This document shows positions 51,934 to 62,261 of a stretch of DNA of 64,000 nt, in pieces. The notes under the pieces are model-generated. The model was given only the letters and a program-made list of their open reading frames with translations, searched no databases and was not told the origin of the DNA. The first letter of the stretch is position 1; every line of letters begins with the position of its first letter. The position numbers and the translations under genes are program-made. The DNA is from Nelumbo lutea (Eukaryota; Streptophyta; Magnoliopsida; Proteales; Nelumbonaceae): positions 74,334,401-74,398,400 of the forward strand of contig JAKGHH010000001.1 of the NCBI GenBank assembly GCA_022828595.1, in the 5' to 3' direction.

Positions 51934-52700
51934 CTACAACTTGGTTGTAAGACTTCGGAATATCTGTAGATGATAGAATAGTGAGAAGGAGCTATGGCTA
52001 GAAAAGAAGCCATAGTGGTCAGGTGGACGAGAAACACGAGATGATCGATGCAAAGGAACGGATGAAGGCAAATCAACAGGATGGGAAGAGGAACTTACAA
52101 CAGTGATGGGTGGAGAGGAATCACAAGTCACTGGTATTGGAGGTGGAGGAGGGATAAGCGATGGGTGAGTTGGATGCTTCCTGAAATAAACCTGAAGTGG
52201 TAGTGATGTGGGAGGAGGATCACCTGTAGAGCCAAAATGTTGTAGAACAGAAAAGGATGGTGTAGGTAATTTACTAATATGTGCAAAGAATGAAAGGTTA
52301 TCAAGAAAAATGACATTATGAGAAATGCGTAGTCTTTGGACTTCAGGATCATAACAGAGAAACCCCTTGTGTTCCATACTATTTCCCATGAATGCGCACA
52401 TAGCTGATTGAGCTGTTAGCTTAGTGCGTTCATGAGGAGGAAGATGGACAAAATAGACACAACCAAAGACATGAAGCATGGATAGATTAGGGGGACGATG
52501 AAACAAGGATTGATGGGGGGAAGAATTTTAAAGGATAGTAGTAGGAAGAATGTTGATGAGATGAACAATAGTGTGGGTCGCCTCCACCCAGAAGGTAATG
52601 GGAACATGGGAGTCTTGTAACAAGGATCTCACAATACTAGCAATGTGATGATTCTTGCGCTCAATTACCCCATTCTGTTGAGGTGTACTTGGGCAAGATC
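51934..52700 (-). pseudogene. copia C integrase C-terminal part and linker
   Basis: The frame 51934-52506 has MLHVFGCVYFVHLPPHERTK, AFMGNSMEHKGFLCYDPE and a Pro/Ser-rich linker with VPLHRSSRVSRPPDHYGF. 52416-52700 in other frames holds the QNGVIERKN-like block (TGTTGAGG..CGCTCAATTACC on the plus strand). Confidence 0.82.
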
Positions 52701-53061
52701 TCTGTGACTGAATGCCATGTTGTTTGAGGTAGGTTTGAAACTCACCATTCTCTCCATCTAACTACTTCGCCGTTGAACCTGACCTCAAAATGTTTATAGT
52801 GCTTTTAAATAGGGTCATAATCATAGCATGGAAGTTCTTAAAATGGGAAAGACCTTTGATTTCTTACGAAGGAAGTAAACCCACGTATGTCGAATACAGT
52901 CATCAATAAAAATACAAATATTTACAACCCAAATGTGGAATAATTGGAGACGACCACACATCACTGTGAATAAGATAAAAAGGTGTAGAAGCATGTTCAG
53001 TAGAAGATGGAAAAGGAAAAAGATGGATTTTACTATTGCAACAACTTAAAAAAGATTTATC
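52700..53061 (-). pseudogene. copia C integrase core remnant
   Basis: The frame 52903-53061 has SDKSFLSCCNSKIHLFPFP and FYLIHSDVWSSPII, the first catalytic Asp region of integrase. To the left the core is frame-broken. It is cut on the right by solo LTR 2. Confidence 0.8.
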
Positions 53062-54795
53062 TGAAGGGATGGGAGATCCATCATATGGATGGATGAACCA
53101 TGTAGGGTGGTTGGGCGAAATTTCAAAAATTTCTTTCTCCCATCCAGGAATTCTATTCCTTGATTTAGAAAAACTGCATTTTTCAAGGTTCGTTCTTGAA
53201 ACAAATCGGACCAAATCTGAAACCAAGATTGGGGAGAGGGTAGTACCTGATACGGAATCAATGTAAAACTCTCAACGTAGGTGTTCATGCCCAAAGAGGT
53301 TACCAAATTTGCCTCCACTGAAGATGACACAACAAATGTTGAGGATTCTTCAGCAAGAATCGTGTAGGGTTGTGTGAGCACGACTTCAGATTGTTTCTTC
53401 ACCAAGAAACAATATCAAGAACAGTTCTTGATCACTCCAAGGGGTGGAGATCAAACTAGGTAGGGCGGCAAGAGCAGAGGAAGAAAAAGATTGCAGAGAA
53501 GAAGTGATCTCTCTATAGAATTCACCCCTTATTTATAACCTTCTTTGGATCAGCTTCCTAATCCAATTAGGAATGAGTTTCTTGATCCAAATCTAATATT
53601 TGGATCTGGACTCTCAAGTTGGATAAGACTTATCTTATCCATTTGCTAATCCTAATCAGGTTATAAACCCAAATTCGCCCATTTAATTAAATCACTTAAG
53701 CCCGGTTCGAAATGGGCCTTAGGCCCATTAAGTCACAGTGCTCACTTTACCCTTTTAATGCTGGCTAGTTTGGCTATCTTTGTATGGTGTGAAACCCTAG
53801 CATTGATCTACACATTAGCCACATGGGTTCAGTCCAGCTTTTGTTACAAGGCCTGGCCAAATTCACCGCAGAACACAGTGAACCCCTGAGTCCATCAATA
53901 TGGGCTCCTAATGGGCCCAACATTTACACTAAATGGTCATTGGGTCCAAGGACTGTGGGCAGATGCAAGATTAGCCCATCAAGTATAACCCTTAATGGTC
54001 TTACACTTAACCTCTCAGCCCATAATGATCAAACACTGCCTAACAAGTGAGGACCTCTCCCTTGGTTGCAAGGTACAGTGTTGCACTCTCTACTCACATG
54101 GATCCCGGGAATTAAAACCTTTTTGCAAATATTTTGTGAAACCATAATATATATGTATGTCTCTATATAAATATATTTTGCAAAACAAATCTCAACAATT
54201 TGAAATCAACTGCCGACAGTTTAAGTTTCCATCAGAGAGAGTGCATTCCCTGATCATTCACTTTGTTCGACAAAGGGGATGATCCTATCACTATAATCAC
54301 CCACTTAGGTGAATTGTTGGACTGCCCCAACATACCCAGGTTTTGACCCGGTTAAGGATCTCACTAATTGGCATATCAAAGACAACCCAATCCGATACCT
54401 ATTGTAGTACCATAATCGAGTCTAGGGGTTAGATGTAACATTCCAGTTTTGCCCATCTTTCTCCAAGGTCCAGGGCAATACTGGAATTTGGTCCAGTTCA
54501 TAGTTTTAAGCAAACCCACATTGCATGTGGTTTAGGTCTCACGTTGGTAGCTGAGACAAGCCACCCAACCCACTTGGCAACACATCAGTGTCAGCCTTGG
54601 CAGGATAAACCTCCCCAGGTCTATCCAATGGTTATGAAGATTCTAAACTAACACGAGTCTCATAGTGTCCAGTTTAAGGGTATTACACATAAACACACCA
54701 TATAACATGAATCAAATATGTACTTTTATTCATTTACAAAAAATGTCATAATGTACATCAAGCTGATTGGAGCTAAGGGCATACACTGTCTAACA
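53062..54795. mobile_element. solo LTR 2 nested in copia C (same family as solo LTR 1)
   Basis: 1734 bp from TGAAGGGATGGGAG to CTGTCTAACA, flanked by a perfect 5-bp TSD TTATC (53057-53061 and 54796-54800). It aligns with 19533-21413 throughout, for example the GTGGGACC..TTGATCTACACA.TAGCCACATGG, CATGGATCCCGGGAATTAAA and GCCCTTAGCT(C/T)CAATC (complement) segments. No internal domain or PBS. Confidence 0.9.
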
Positions 54796-55790
54796 TTATC
54801 AACATTCTTAAAAGAAGTAACGTCATGGGCAAACAACCAGAAGAAAATAAATAATTCAAGTTTTTAGCATGACTGTGACCCAAACGTCCATGCCATAAAT
54901 GCCACAAATTATTACAAAAGGTAGGAGAAAAACTAGAAGTAGTAGATAGCAAACAAGGATCTGGTGGAGCTTTCTTATTCTCAAATTCCAGAGCAAATAG
55001 TCTTCCAAGCCTATGCCCCTTCCCCTTCAGTTCCCCAGTGTGCTGGTCCTGGATAAAACAACCATCACGAGTAAACAAAACATTATTACCATCATCAACA
55101 AGTTTTCCAACAGAAATAAGGCTAGTAGTCAACTTAGGCACAAAAATGGTTTTAGGAAGATGTAAGGGTGTAGACTTCGAAGTGGATAGAAATAAATCAT
55201 TACACCCACCCACATATAGGAAGAGAATGGTTTTAGGAAGATGCAAGGGTGTAGACTTCGAAGTGGACAGAAATAAATCATTACACCCACCCACATATAG
55301 GAAGAGAATCACCATTAACAGTAGTAATGTGGTTGACAGAGGTGTAAGGTTAGAAGATTGACCAAAAGAGGCCCCAATCATATGGTTTGAGGCTCCAGAG
55401 TCAATGATCCACATGTGTGAAGGAGAAGAACACAAATAAGCAGACTTACCAGCTAGCCCAATAGCAGAAAAAGCAGAGAAAATAGCTGAGGATATGAGCT
55501 CACGAATCTTATATTCAGTCAAATTTCGCTGTGCATTTGGTTTGTGAGCTGATGAGGATGATGCAGTATCAGTTGGAGTTGGTTCAGCTGAGGCTTGATA
55601 AGCCTTATGTTGTTCTTTCTTGGGGGGCCTGACTGGGCATTCCACAATAACGTGTCCCTGCTGTTTGCAATAGGTGTAGAAAATTTTCTTCTTGCAGTGG
55701 GATGCATGTGTCCATATTCCTTGCATTCATAACATTGCATCTTCGAGAAATCCTTCTTCCCCTTCTGTTTGGTGGCCAAGAAGACAGTAT
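54796..55790 (-). pseudogene. copia C gag C-terminal part and protease
   Basis: The minus frame 54796-55726 has a knuckle-like YCKQQGHVIVECP (first Cys replaced by Tyr), the protease motif [15 protein letters not shown] and DQHTGELKGKGHRLGRLF, ending in LWHLWHGRLGHSHAKNLNY, the start of integrase. The overlapping frame 55519-55779 has another knuckle start, CYECKEYGH, so the protein had two knuckles in tandem. An 81-bp in-frame duplication lies after the protease site. Confidence 0.85.
55148..55309 (-). repeat. 81-bp in-frame tandem duplication in copia C
   Basis: The block 55148-55228 recurs at 55229-55309 with two base differences. It duplicates 27 residues (ILFLYVGGCNDLFLS..) downstream of the protease active site without shifting the frame. 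Confidence 0.9.
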
Positions 55791-56432
55791 CTATTCCATG
55801 TTCCTTCTTCTAATCAAGTGCAAACTGAGTGAGGAGACAAGTTTCCTCTCTTAATAACTCACCAAGTATAATATCAAGATCTAGTATAGGCTCCCTGCCG
55901 AGTATAGAGCATAGGGTTTCATAATCAGATCTGAGATGCATAAAAAAAATGCAGTCTTTCTCTTATTGAGATGTTTCTTCATAGTTTTCACACAATAGTC
56001 CTTAGAGAGATTTCCAAAGTGAGCTAATTCATATTTCAGCCCAAAGGTTCACAAACCCAATGTAGTATTCCTGAATCCACTTCTCCCCTTGACAATAAGA
56101 GAATATTAACTTTAATCTGATATGCCTAGACATATTCGATTGCTGATAAACCTTTTCAAGGTATTTGAATATGTCATGGGCAGATTTATGTCCCCTCATT
56201 GGAATACTGACATCCATAGTAACAGAATCGAGAATCCATGAAACAACCTGTGCATTCTCAGTTTTCTACTGTTTCATCCCTTTGATATCATCGACTTCGG
56301 GAATGGATGTGGAACCATCAATATAACCCTACATACCCTTCCCTTGAACAAAATACTGAAAGTGAAACTTCCAGAGAGCATAGTTGCTTCCATCAAACAT
56401 AACAAAAATAATCTCATTCTTTTCTAGACCCA
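55791..56432 (-). pseudogene. copia C gag N-terminal part
   Basis: Starts near Met 56432 (MGLEKNEIIFVMFDGSNYAL, then WKFHFQYFVQGKGMWGYIDG). It continues with VVSWILDSVTMDVSIPMRGH, FKYLEKVYQQSNMSRHIRL and CQGEKWIQEYYIGFVNLWAE. A stop lies near 56266 and frameshifts lie to the left. It is of the UBN2/DUF4219-like gag type. Confidence 0.8.
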
Positions 56433-56833
56433 TGTCGAGTAAGAACACAAAACAAAAAAAAACAGTCAAAGTAAGGAATATAAGCAGAAAACCAATTCAA
56501 GATAGTCAAAACCAACAGAAAAAATCTCTTATAGTTGAAAGAAAGTGTCCAAGATACAACAATAGTTGAAAACTGAGAAGACAGTCCAAAAAAGGAAAGA
56601 CTGGTTGCTGTCGCCCAGAAGAGATGTATAGATTTCTCTCAATACTTCTCTGATCTCGCTGAAACTTTCAAGGGATGAAGAAGAGGACCAGACGACACTT
56701 CCTTTTAATTTTCACTGCAAACAGATGTCTTCTGAGAGAGGTCCAATGGATCTCTCTTGCTGGATGCACAAAACACAGAAAATTGGTTCCTAGAATGATC
56801 AGAACAGTCTAGAACCAATCAATGATGAAGATA
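56433..56833 (-). other. copia C leader, left part
   Basis: Untranslated leader between gag and solo LTR 3, A-rich, with no coding region recognised. Confidence 0.6.
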
Positions 56834-57049
56834 GCTCTTGTTTTGATCATAATTCACAAAAAAAAAGAACTTGAGTAGAATTAGGGATTCCCTATTCAGG
56901 GTGTATAAGTATGCACCATGTTTGCTAAAGCCCCTTAATTATATTCCTTAGACGAAATACCCTTTTATTTTGATTTTATATGAAAGAGCTACTTTGTAAG
57001 GGTTAAACCCAATAACAGGTATAAGCATTGCCATCAGCTTGGACTCCTA

Positions 57050-58140
57050 GCGGGTTATACCATGAGTGGGCCCCACAGTTTGTAGATAGGTCATGGGACC
57101 CATACACCATTGGGTACTTATGTATTTAAACTTATATATCTTAACAGTGAGTCCTGTTAATCAGTAAAAAGTGGGACCCATTATATTGATTTGGTGGTGG
57201 GCATGACCCACCTTAATATTTTAAACTTAAATATTTTGACAGAGGGCCCCGCTGATAGGTGAGACCCACTAGTTTGATTTGATGGTGGGCATGGCCCACT
57301 TTAATGTTTTGAACTTTAATATTTTGATAGTGAGCCCCGCTGACAGGTGGGACCCATAGTTTGATTTGATAGTGGACATGGCCCACTTTAATGTTTTAAA
57401 CTTAAATATTTGACAGTGGGCCCTGCTGATAGGTGGAACCCACTAGGTTGATTTGTTAGTGGGTGTGGCCTACTTTAAGATTTTAAACTTAAATATTTTG
57501 ACAGTGGGCCCCGTTGACAGATGGGACCCACTAGTTTGATATTATAGTGGGTATGACTCACTTTAAGGTTTTAAACTTAAATACTTCGAAAGTGGGCCCC
57601 GCTGACAGGTGGGACCCACTAGGTTGATTTGTTAGTGGGTGTGGCCAACTTTAAGATTTAAAACTTAAATATTTTGACAGTGGGCCCCACTAGTTTGATT
57701 TGATAGTGGGCATGGCCCACTAAGATTTTAAATTTAAATATTTTGACAATGGGCTCCGTTGACAGTAGGTGGGACCCACTATGTTGATTTGTTAGTGGGC
57801 ATGGCCCACTTTGAGATTTTAAACTTAAATATTTTGACGGTGGGCCCCGCTGATAGGTGGGACCCACTAGTTTGATTTGTTAGTTGGCATAGCCCACTTT
57901 AAGACTTAAAACTTAAATATTTTGATAGTGGGCCCCACTAGACTGGTTTGGTTGTGGGTGTGGCCCATTTTAATGTTTTTATATTGAACGTTTTAACAGT
58001 GGGCCCACTGACAGGTGGGACCCGCTAAGTTGGTTTGATAGTGGGCATAACCCACTTGAATATTTTAAAGTAAAAAAAAAATTCCATAGTGGGCCCACTT
58101 ATAGGTGGGACCAACTGTTACTTTGGTAGTAGGACCTACT
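57050..58140. repeat. 88-bp minisatellite built of palindromes
   Basis: About eleven units. The landmark GTGGGCATGGCCCAC (a 6-bp stem around ATG) or variants recurs near 57199, 57287, 57374, 57461, 57549, 57637, 57708, 57797, 57885, 57954 and 58042. Spacing is 87-89 bp except two short units of about 70 bp. Each full unit also has GTGGGACCCAC and GTGGGCCCCGCTGACAG. The short units lack the GCTGACAGGTGGGACCC part. Confidence 0.92.
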
Positions 58141-58199
58141 ATGCTGAATGAGACCCCACTAAATCATGTTATTTAAAACAGTAGATGGTCCATTTTTGA

Positions 58200-58715
58200 C
58201 TTTCTTTTAGGTGGATAAGATCCACCGAATGTGACAATGGGTCCCCCTAATTATGGGTGGGACCCATCCAATCCACCCATAATTATTTGTATCTGTTATA
58301 AGAGTGGAGTATATCCTTTTGAGGTGGATGAAATCCACCGAATGTGGTGTGCTTCATATTGACCTTTTTTGTTTTGTTTATGGTATTAATACACCTGTTG
58401 AAAACTTGACAGCTCGATCACAGTGGGTCCCAAGCATGAGATTTTGTTTTCTTTCTTTTGTTTTTATCTGCTGTAATAGTGGGCAATCCACTAAAAGTCC
58501 TGTTCTTTTGAGGTGGATAAAATCCACCGAACCACAGTGGGTCCCAGGTACAGCTTTATTTATAATCTGCTGTTAACAAACTGAGAAATTCACTGATAAT
58601 CCTGTTCTTTGAGGTAAATAAGATCCACCGAACAGGGTAGTGATTCCCAAGTGTTAATTAATTTTTTTTTATCTGTTTTAATATTTCTTTTGTAGTGGAT
58701 AGAATCCACCGGATA
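58200..58715. repeat. hairpin repeat GGTGGATnnnATCCACC
   Basis: Five copies of GGTGGATAAGATCCACCGAA or close variants near 58211, 58322, 58513, 58613 and 58694. Each is a 7-bp inverted repeat with a 3-nt loop, except that the last two have a degenerate left arm. Between them lie CAGTGGGTCCCA blocks shared with the adjoining minisatellite. Confidence 0.85.
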
Positions 58716-59197
58716 TAATACAACTAATTAAAGAAAGAATGAGAGAGAACTCTAATAAAACTATAGTAATAAGATTTATAGTTCTAATAGAACTCTAGAG
58801 AGAGAGAATAAGATAAGGATTAAAGTAGATAAGATTTTAAAAGGATAGAAGAAAATGATATGATTTATACCTGTGTAAGTCTATCCTTACACATCAATCA
58901 GTCGAACTTCAAATTCCCTCTTCTATTTCTTCTCTTCCTCTCTCTTCTCTCCTTTTTTTTCTCTTTCTTTTTTATCTCTTTCTCTTCTCTCTTCTATATG
59001 CCGCCCAATTCTCTTCTCCTCTCCCTCTTATATAGAGGGAGACAGTTATGGGGTAGGGAGGTTAGAGCAACCTTCCCACTTTTCATACGTGGGGTGGTTG
59101 CTTTTAACTTCTGCCCATAACCAGAACTTAAAATTTGAACTTATGTGGAGTGGGCCAACTGTCAAATTTGCCCCCCCCCCTCAAGCCTTATATTTAT

Positions 59198-59776
59198 CAG
59201 TGTTTTAAAAGGCGTGGGAGGCATACGCCTGGAGGTGCTCCCAAAATGCCCTGAGGCGTATGCCAGAGGCACTGACACCTCTAAGGCGTACGTCTCTTGC
59301 GTTTTTTTCATGAGGTGTACTCATGCGCCTCATGCACATCTTATATAAAAAGACAAAAAAAAGAAAAAAGTAAAAAGAAAAAAAAAGGGAAAGGAAAGGA
59401 AAGGAAAATAAGGGGAAGGGAAAGAAAAAGAAAGAGAAGAAAAAAAGAGAAGGAAAGAAAAGAAAAGGAAAGGGGAGGGAAGAAAAGATAAGGGGAAAGA
59501 AAGTGGTTTGCCCCCCGCCCCCTTTACTATGCAGCCCAATTTGTTTTTTTGAGTTAGGGGGGTCTTGCTCCGTTTCGACAAGACCCCCCCTTTCAACTAA
59601 TGTTATGCATCTTTATTCTTCTTAATATAAAAAATTTTTATTAAAAGTAAAGAAAAAATGATATCCCCCCTTACCCTTCGTCCTCCTCCTAACCCCCCCC
59701 TCCTCTCTTAAGGGGGCTTACGCCTCTTGCGTTCTGAACTACACCTCGCGTCACGCCTCCGTGTTTTAAAACATTG
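59198..59776. mobile_element. hAT-type MITE, CAATGTTTT family, in solo LTR 3
   Basis: A 579-bp insert from CAGTGTTTTAAAAGGCG to CGTGTTTTAAAACATTG, flanked by a perfect 8-bp TSD ATATTTAT (59190-59197 and 59777-59784). The arms are AGGCGTACGCC-type motifs and the middle is a purine-rich GGAAAGGAAA tract. The open frames over the purine tract are low-complexity artefacts. Confidence 0.9.
59345..59505 (+). repeat. purine-only (AAAGG)n-like tract
   Basis: About 150 bases of almost pure A and G on the plus strand, in the core of the MITE. Confidence 0.9.
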
Positions 59777-59867
59777 ATATTTATTTATATTATTTTTTTT
59801 ACATCATATATTTTTAGTCCTAAACAGCTCTCAAACAGATTAGAAGAACAAGTAATGGATCAGAGAA

Positions 59868-59885
59868 CAACTTGCTCTGATACCA
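59868..59885 (-). promoter_or_regulatory. copia C primer binding site
   Basis: The minus strand reads TGGTATCAGAGCAAGTTG next to the 5' LTR, the initiator-Met tRNA type. Confidence 0.9.
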
Positions 59886-60118
59886 TGTTAGTTTGTGAGA
59901 AAGTGAGGAGATAAGAGGAAGAACAATAGTCCAGATCTGTTAGGGTCAATCTGATTGAACCAATCCAAAAAGAGAGTATTTATATTAAAGAAATATGAAT
60001 GGACAAATTTGTCCTTACAAACTAATTAAGGAAGATGTACACTAATGTACACGCCTACTAAAATACAAGAAAGATAAAGTGACATAACTACCCTCCATCT
60101 TCTCTACAGATGGATGCT
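59886..60118 (-). repeat. copia C 5' LTR
   Basis: 233 bp, matching 51268-51498. It is followed at once by the TSD GATGG. Confidence 0.92.
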
Positions 60119-60123
60119 GTTCC

Positions 60124-60439
60124 ACATTTCATGGCCCTTGAATGGTGATGGGCATAGCAGATCCAAACTTTTGTGTGTTGTAGGCCAGCCTGTCGATGTC
60201 ATGATCTATTTATATTGTGACATGGTGTTGGTCAGCAAGAGTAGAAGATATAAATACCTATAAAATGATGCTTTAGAGTTTAGAGTCCAAAAACGTAAAG
60301 AATTTGGATTGCATGTGTGTTTGTAACAAGCATGACTGGCTGACTGCATGAGTAGAAACTAGGCTATAGTGAAGCAGTATTTGGATTGCAGTGGATACAG
60401 AAATGTGGGATGGAAAGGAAAAGTGGATTTATTACTTTT
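60124..60439. other. intron sequence without a recognised feature
   Basis: Continues the host sequence interrupted at 51267. No gene or repeat seen. Confidence 0.5.
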
Positions 60440-60695
60440 TTTTTTTATTTTGCTTTTTGTCAGATCGTCTGTGGAAACTCTATCTCTGCCTGACACAAAG
60501 GCATATGCCTGAGAGAGAGTGACTGTCTCGATAAAGAATATGCTGTCGTGCAATGTCATACTCAGGGTTAAGTCCTACTAGAAACTCAAAAATCCTATTC
60601 TTCTCTACCAACTTCTGATAAGTTGCTGCATCTTTGCTACTTTCCCAAACCATAGTCTTGAAATGATCTATCTCTTGCCATATGGTTTTGAGAAG
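60440..60695 (-). mobile_element. copia gag fragment related to copia E
   Basis: 60530-60690 matches copia E gag at 44040-44230 closely, for example ATGCTGTCGTGCAAT and CTCAGGGTTAAG, and encodes the [17 protein letters not shown] region on the minus strand. At about 60490 the frame passes from TLSQAYAFVSG directly to RDRVSTDDL, which in copia E lies over 150 residues further on. This is an internally deleted scrap with no LTR. Confidence 0.75.
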
Positions 60696-60955
60696 TGTTT
60701 TCGAACTGCCATTGACCCGGACGGTCGGACTGTTTGGACCGGAAACTGGTTAAGGTACCGGTTCTGTTTTAGTTCTGAATTGTTATCTTATTAATAATCG
60801 TTTAATTGGTCAACAAACTGTTGACCAAGATGGTCTAACCATTGAACCGTTCGACCCTGGCAACGGTTTGCAGTCCAATATGTTTTATTTAAAATTTTCA
60901 AAAAAAAAAAACCAAAAAACAAAGAAAACCATAGAGAAGCAAGATCAATCTCAGA
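60696..60955. other. possible MITE arm
   Basis: Starts AGTGTTTTCGAACTGCC and has ACCGGTTCTG, GACCCGGACGG and GAACCGTTCGACC motifs like the arms of the MITE at 5840-6481. No matching right end or TSD was found. Confidence 0.4.
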
Positions 60956-60956
60956 T

Positions 60957-60980
60957 CAGAGAGAGAGAGAGAGAGAGAGT
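60957..60980. repeat. (GA)n microsatellite
   Basis: About 11 GA units in front of the LINE ORF1-like region. Confidence 0.9.
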
Positions 60981-61613
60981 TGGGAAGGTTCGACTTCATC
61001 CCATGTGACCCAAACAGTGGATGAGGTACAAATTCCTGAAAGCTCAGTTCCTTCAGTCTCTAGGTTGGAGGGAGAGCACCAATTGAGGGAGAAGAGGAAG
61101 GCAGGGGAATGGGAAGGAGGAGTCGGGGGAAGGAAAAGAAAGTATCCTACAGGGGGGGGGGAAGGGAGAAGAAATGAGGAAAGTGTACAATAGAAAGAGA
61201 AGATTGGAGGGAGGCAGCCTAGGTATTGAAGAAGGAAAGGAGCCGAGGGAAACAGATAAGGAAGATGGGCAGGAGATTCGAAGAGGGGAGAGGGAGGAGG
61301 AGGGGAGAAGGGGTGAGAAGCCGGGTGGGTTGGAGAGTGCTCAAAAAGGTGAAGTGGAGATTAACAAACTTGCAGAGAGGGAGGTAACAATTGGTAAGCC
61401 TCTAGGATTGTTTTTCTGGGGAGGAGAGGAATTTGCAGGAAGAGCCTTCACACAATTTGAAAGGGACAGGAGGGAGGAGAAGGGTAAGAGAAAGGAACTA
61501 AATGGGCTGAACAAAGAGTAGGATGAGGAAGGGGGCGAAGAGGAAATGTTAGAAGAGGATATGTGAGAGGGGAGTAAGAGCTGATCAAGGAGGGGTAGAA
61601 GAGGGAAGCGAGG

Positions 61614-62080
61614 ATGAGGATACTGAGCTGGAACGTTGGGGGCCTTAGGGGAAGTAACAAGAGGGCATCAGTGAGCAACCTGATTCAGCACTACCGTCCA
61701 GAAGTAGTCAAGCTGCAGGAAACAAAGCTAGTTTCCTTCAACATGAGTATGATGGAGGAGATTTGGGGAAAGGGAAGCGGGGAATGGGTGGAGAAGGATG
61801 CTGAAGGGTTGTCAGGGGGTTTAATCATTTTTTGGGATCTGGGGGTTTTCAGAAAAATTGGTGAAGAGGTGGGTAAGTATTCAGTCTCAGTCTGCTTGAA
61901 GGAGGTGAATGGAGATTGGTGTTAGGGGGTAACAAATGTCTACTGGCCAAATTCAGAGGGGGAAAGAGCATAATTTCTAGATGACTTGAAGAGTCTAAGG
62001 GGGGTTTGGGAGGGACCTTGGTGTGTGGGAGGTGATTTCAATATAGTAAGGAGGGGGGAGATGAAGGGAGGCAGGGATAA
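61614..62080 (+). pseudogene. LINE endonuclease domain (premature stop)
   Basis: Met 61614 opens MRILSWNVGGLRGSNKR, the N-terminal AP-endonuclease-like motif. VVKLQETKL carries the catalytic Glu, followed by GGLIIFWDLGVF. A TAG at 61923-61925 stops the frame, but it resumes at once with GVTNVYWPNSEGE, and later GGDFNIVRRGEMKGG. In life this domain nicks target DNA for target-primed reverse transcription. Confidence 0.85.
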
Positions 62081-62261
62081 GTGAAGAATCTGTTACTTAC
62101 ATTCCACTTGCAAGAATGCAAGAATCATGTGGAGTTATTACACTTCTTTATTTGGGAAAAGTGCAATTTAGCCAAGCTCAGCAGCAGAAATTTTCTCCAC
62201 CTGGCCAAGATTTGGGGGAGGTAGGAAAGCAGGGATAGTTTAGAGTTGCATCCCATTTGCT

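Larger units (their letters stand above)
56839..59826. mobile_element. solo LTR 3 with internal minisatellite, nested in copia C leader
   Basis: A 2988-bp insert from TGTTTTGATCATAATTC to CCTAAACA, flanked by a perfect 5-bp TSD GCTCT (56834-56838 and 59827-59831). Removing the nested MITE (59198-59776) leaves about 2.4 kb. It contains an 88-bp minisatellite, a second hairpin repeat and a TATA-like CTTATATAGAGG near 59030 beside CT-rich sequence. No protein domain or PBS appears inside, so a solo LTR (or LTR-like non-autonomous element) fits. Orientation is undecided, because TG..CA and the TATA box read on both strands. Confidence 0.8.
51268..60118 (-). mobile_element. Ty1/copia retrotransposon C with nested insertions
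   Basis: LTRs at 51268-51498 and 59886-60118 with TG..CA ends, a perfect 5-bp TSD GATGG (51263-51267 and 60119-60123), PBS at 59868-59885 and a polypurine tract (CTCCCCCTCAAATTG complement) at 51499. It hosts two solo LTRs (53062-54795 and 56839-59826). Gag, protease, integrase and RNase H remains are present, but the RT segment is deleted near 51930. The LTRs differ at well over ten sites, making it the oldest copia in the window. Confidence 0.93.

Noticed and set aside
57050..58140. CRISPR-like array
   Set aside because: The units are contiguous 88-bp tandem repeats with no unique spacers, in a plant intron, inside an LTR-like insert.
59297..59596. Lys/Glu-rich and Phe/Ser-rich frames on both strands
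   Set aside because: Low-complexity translation of the purine-only tract in the MITE core.
60119..60180. Exon starting after TCTCTACAG
   Set aside because: The AG is formed by the LTR end CA plus the TSD GATGG of copia C; the translation has no VPS35L similarity.
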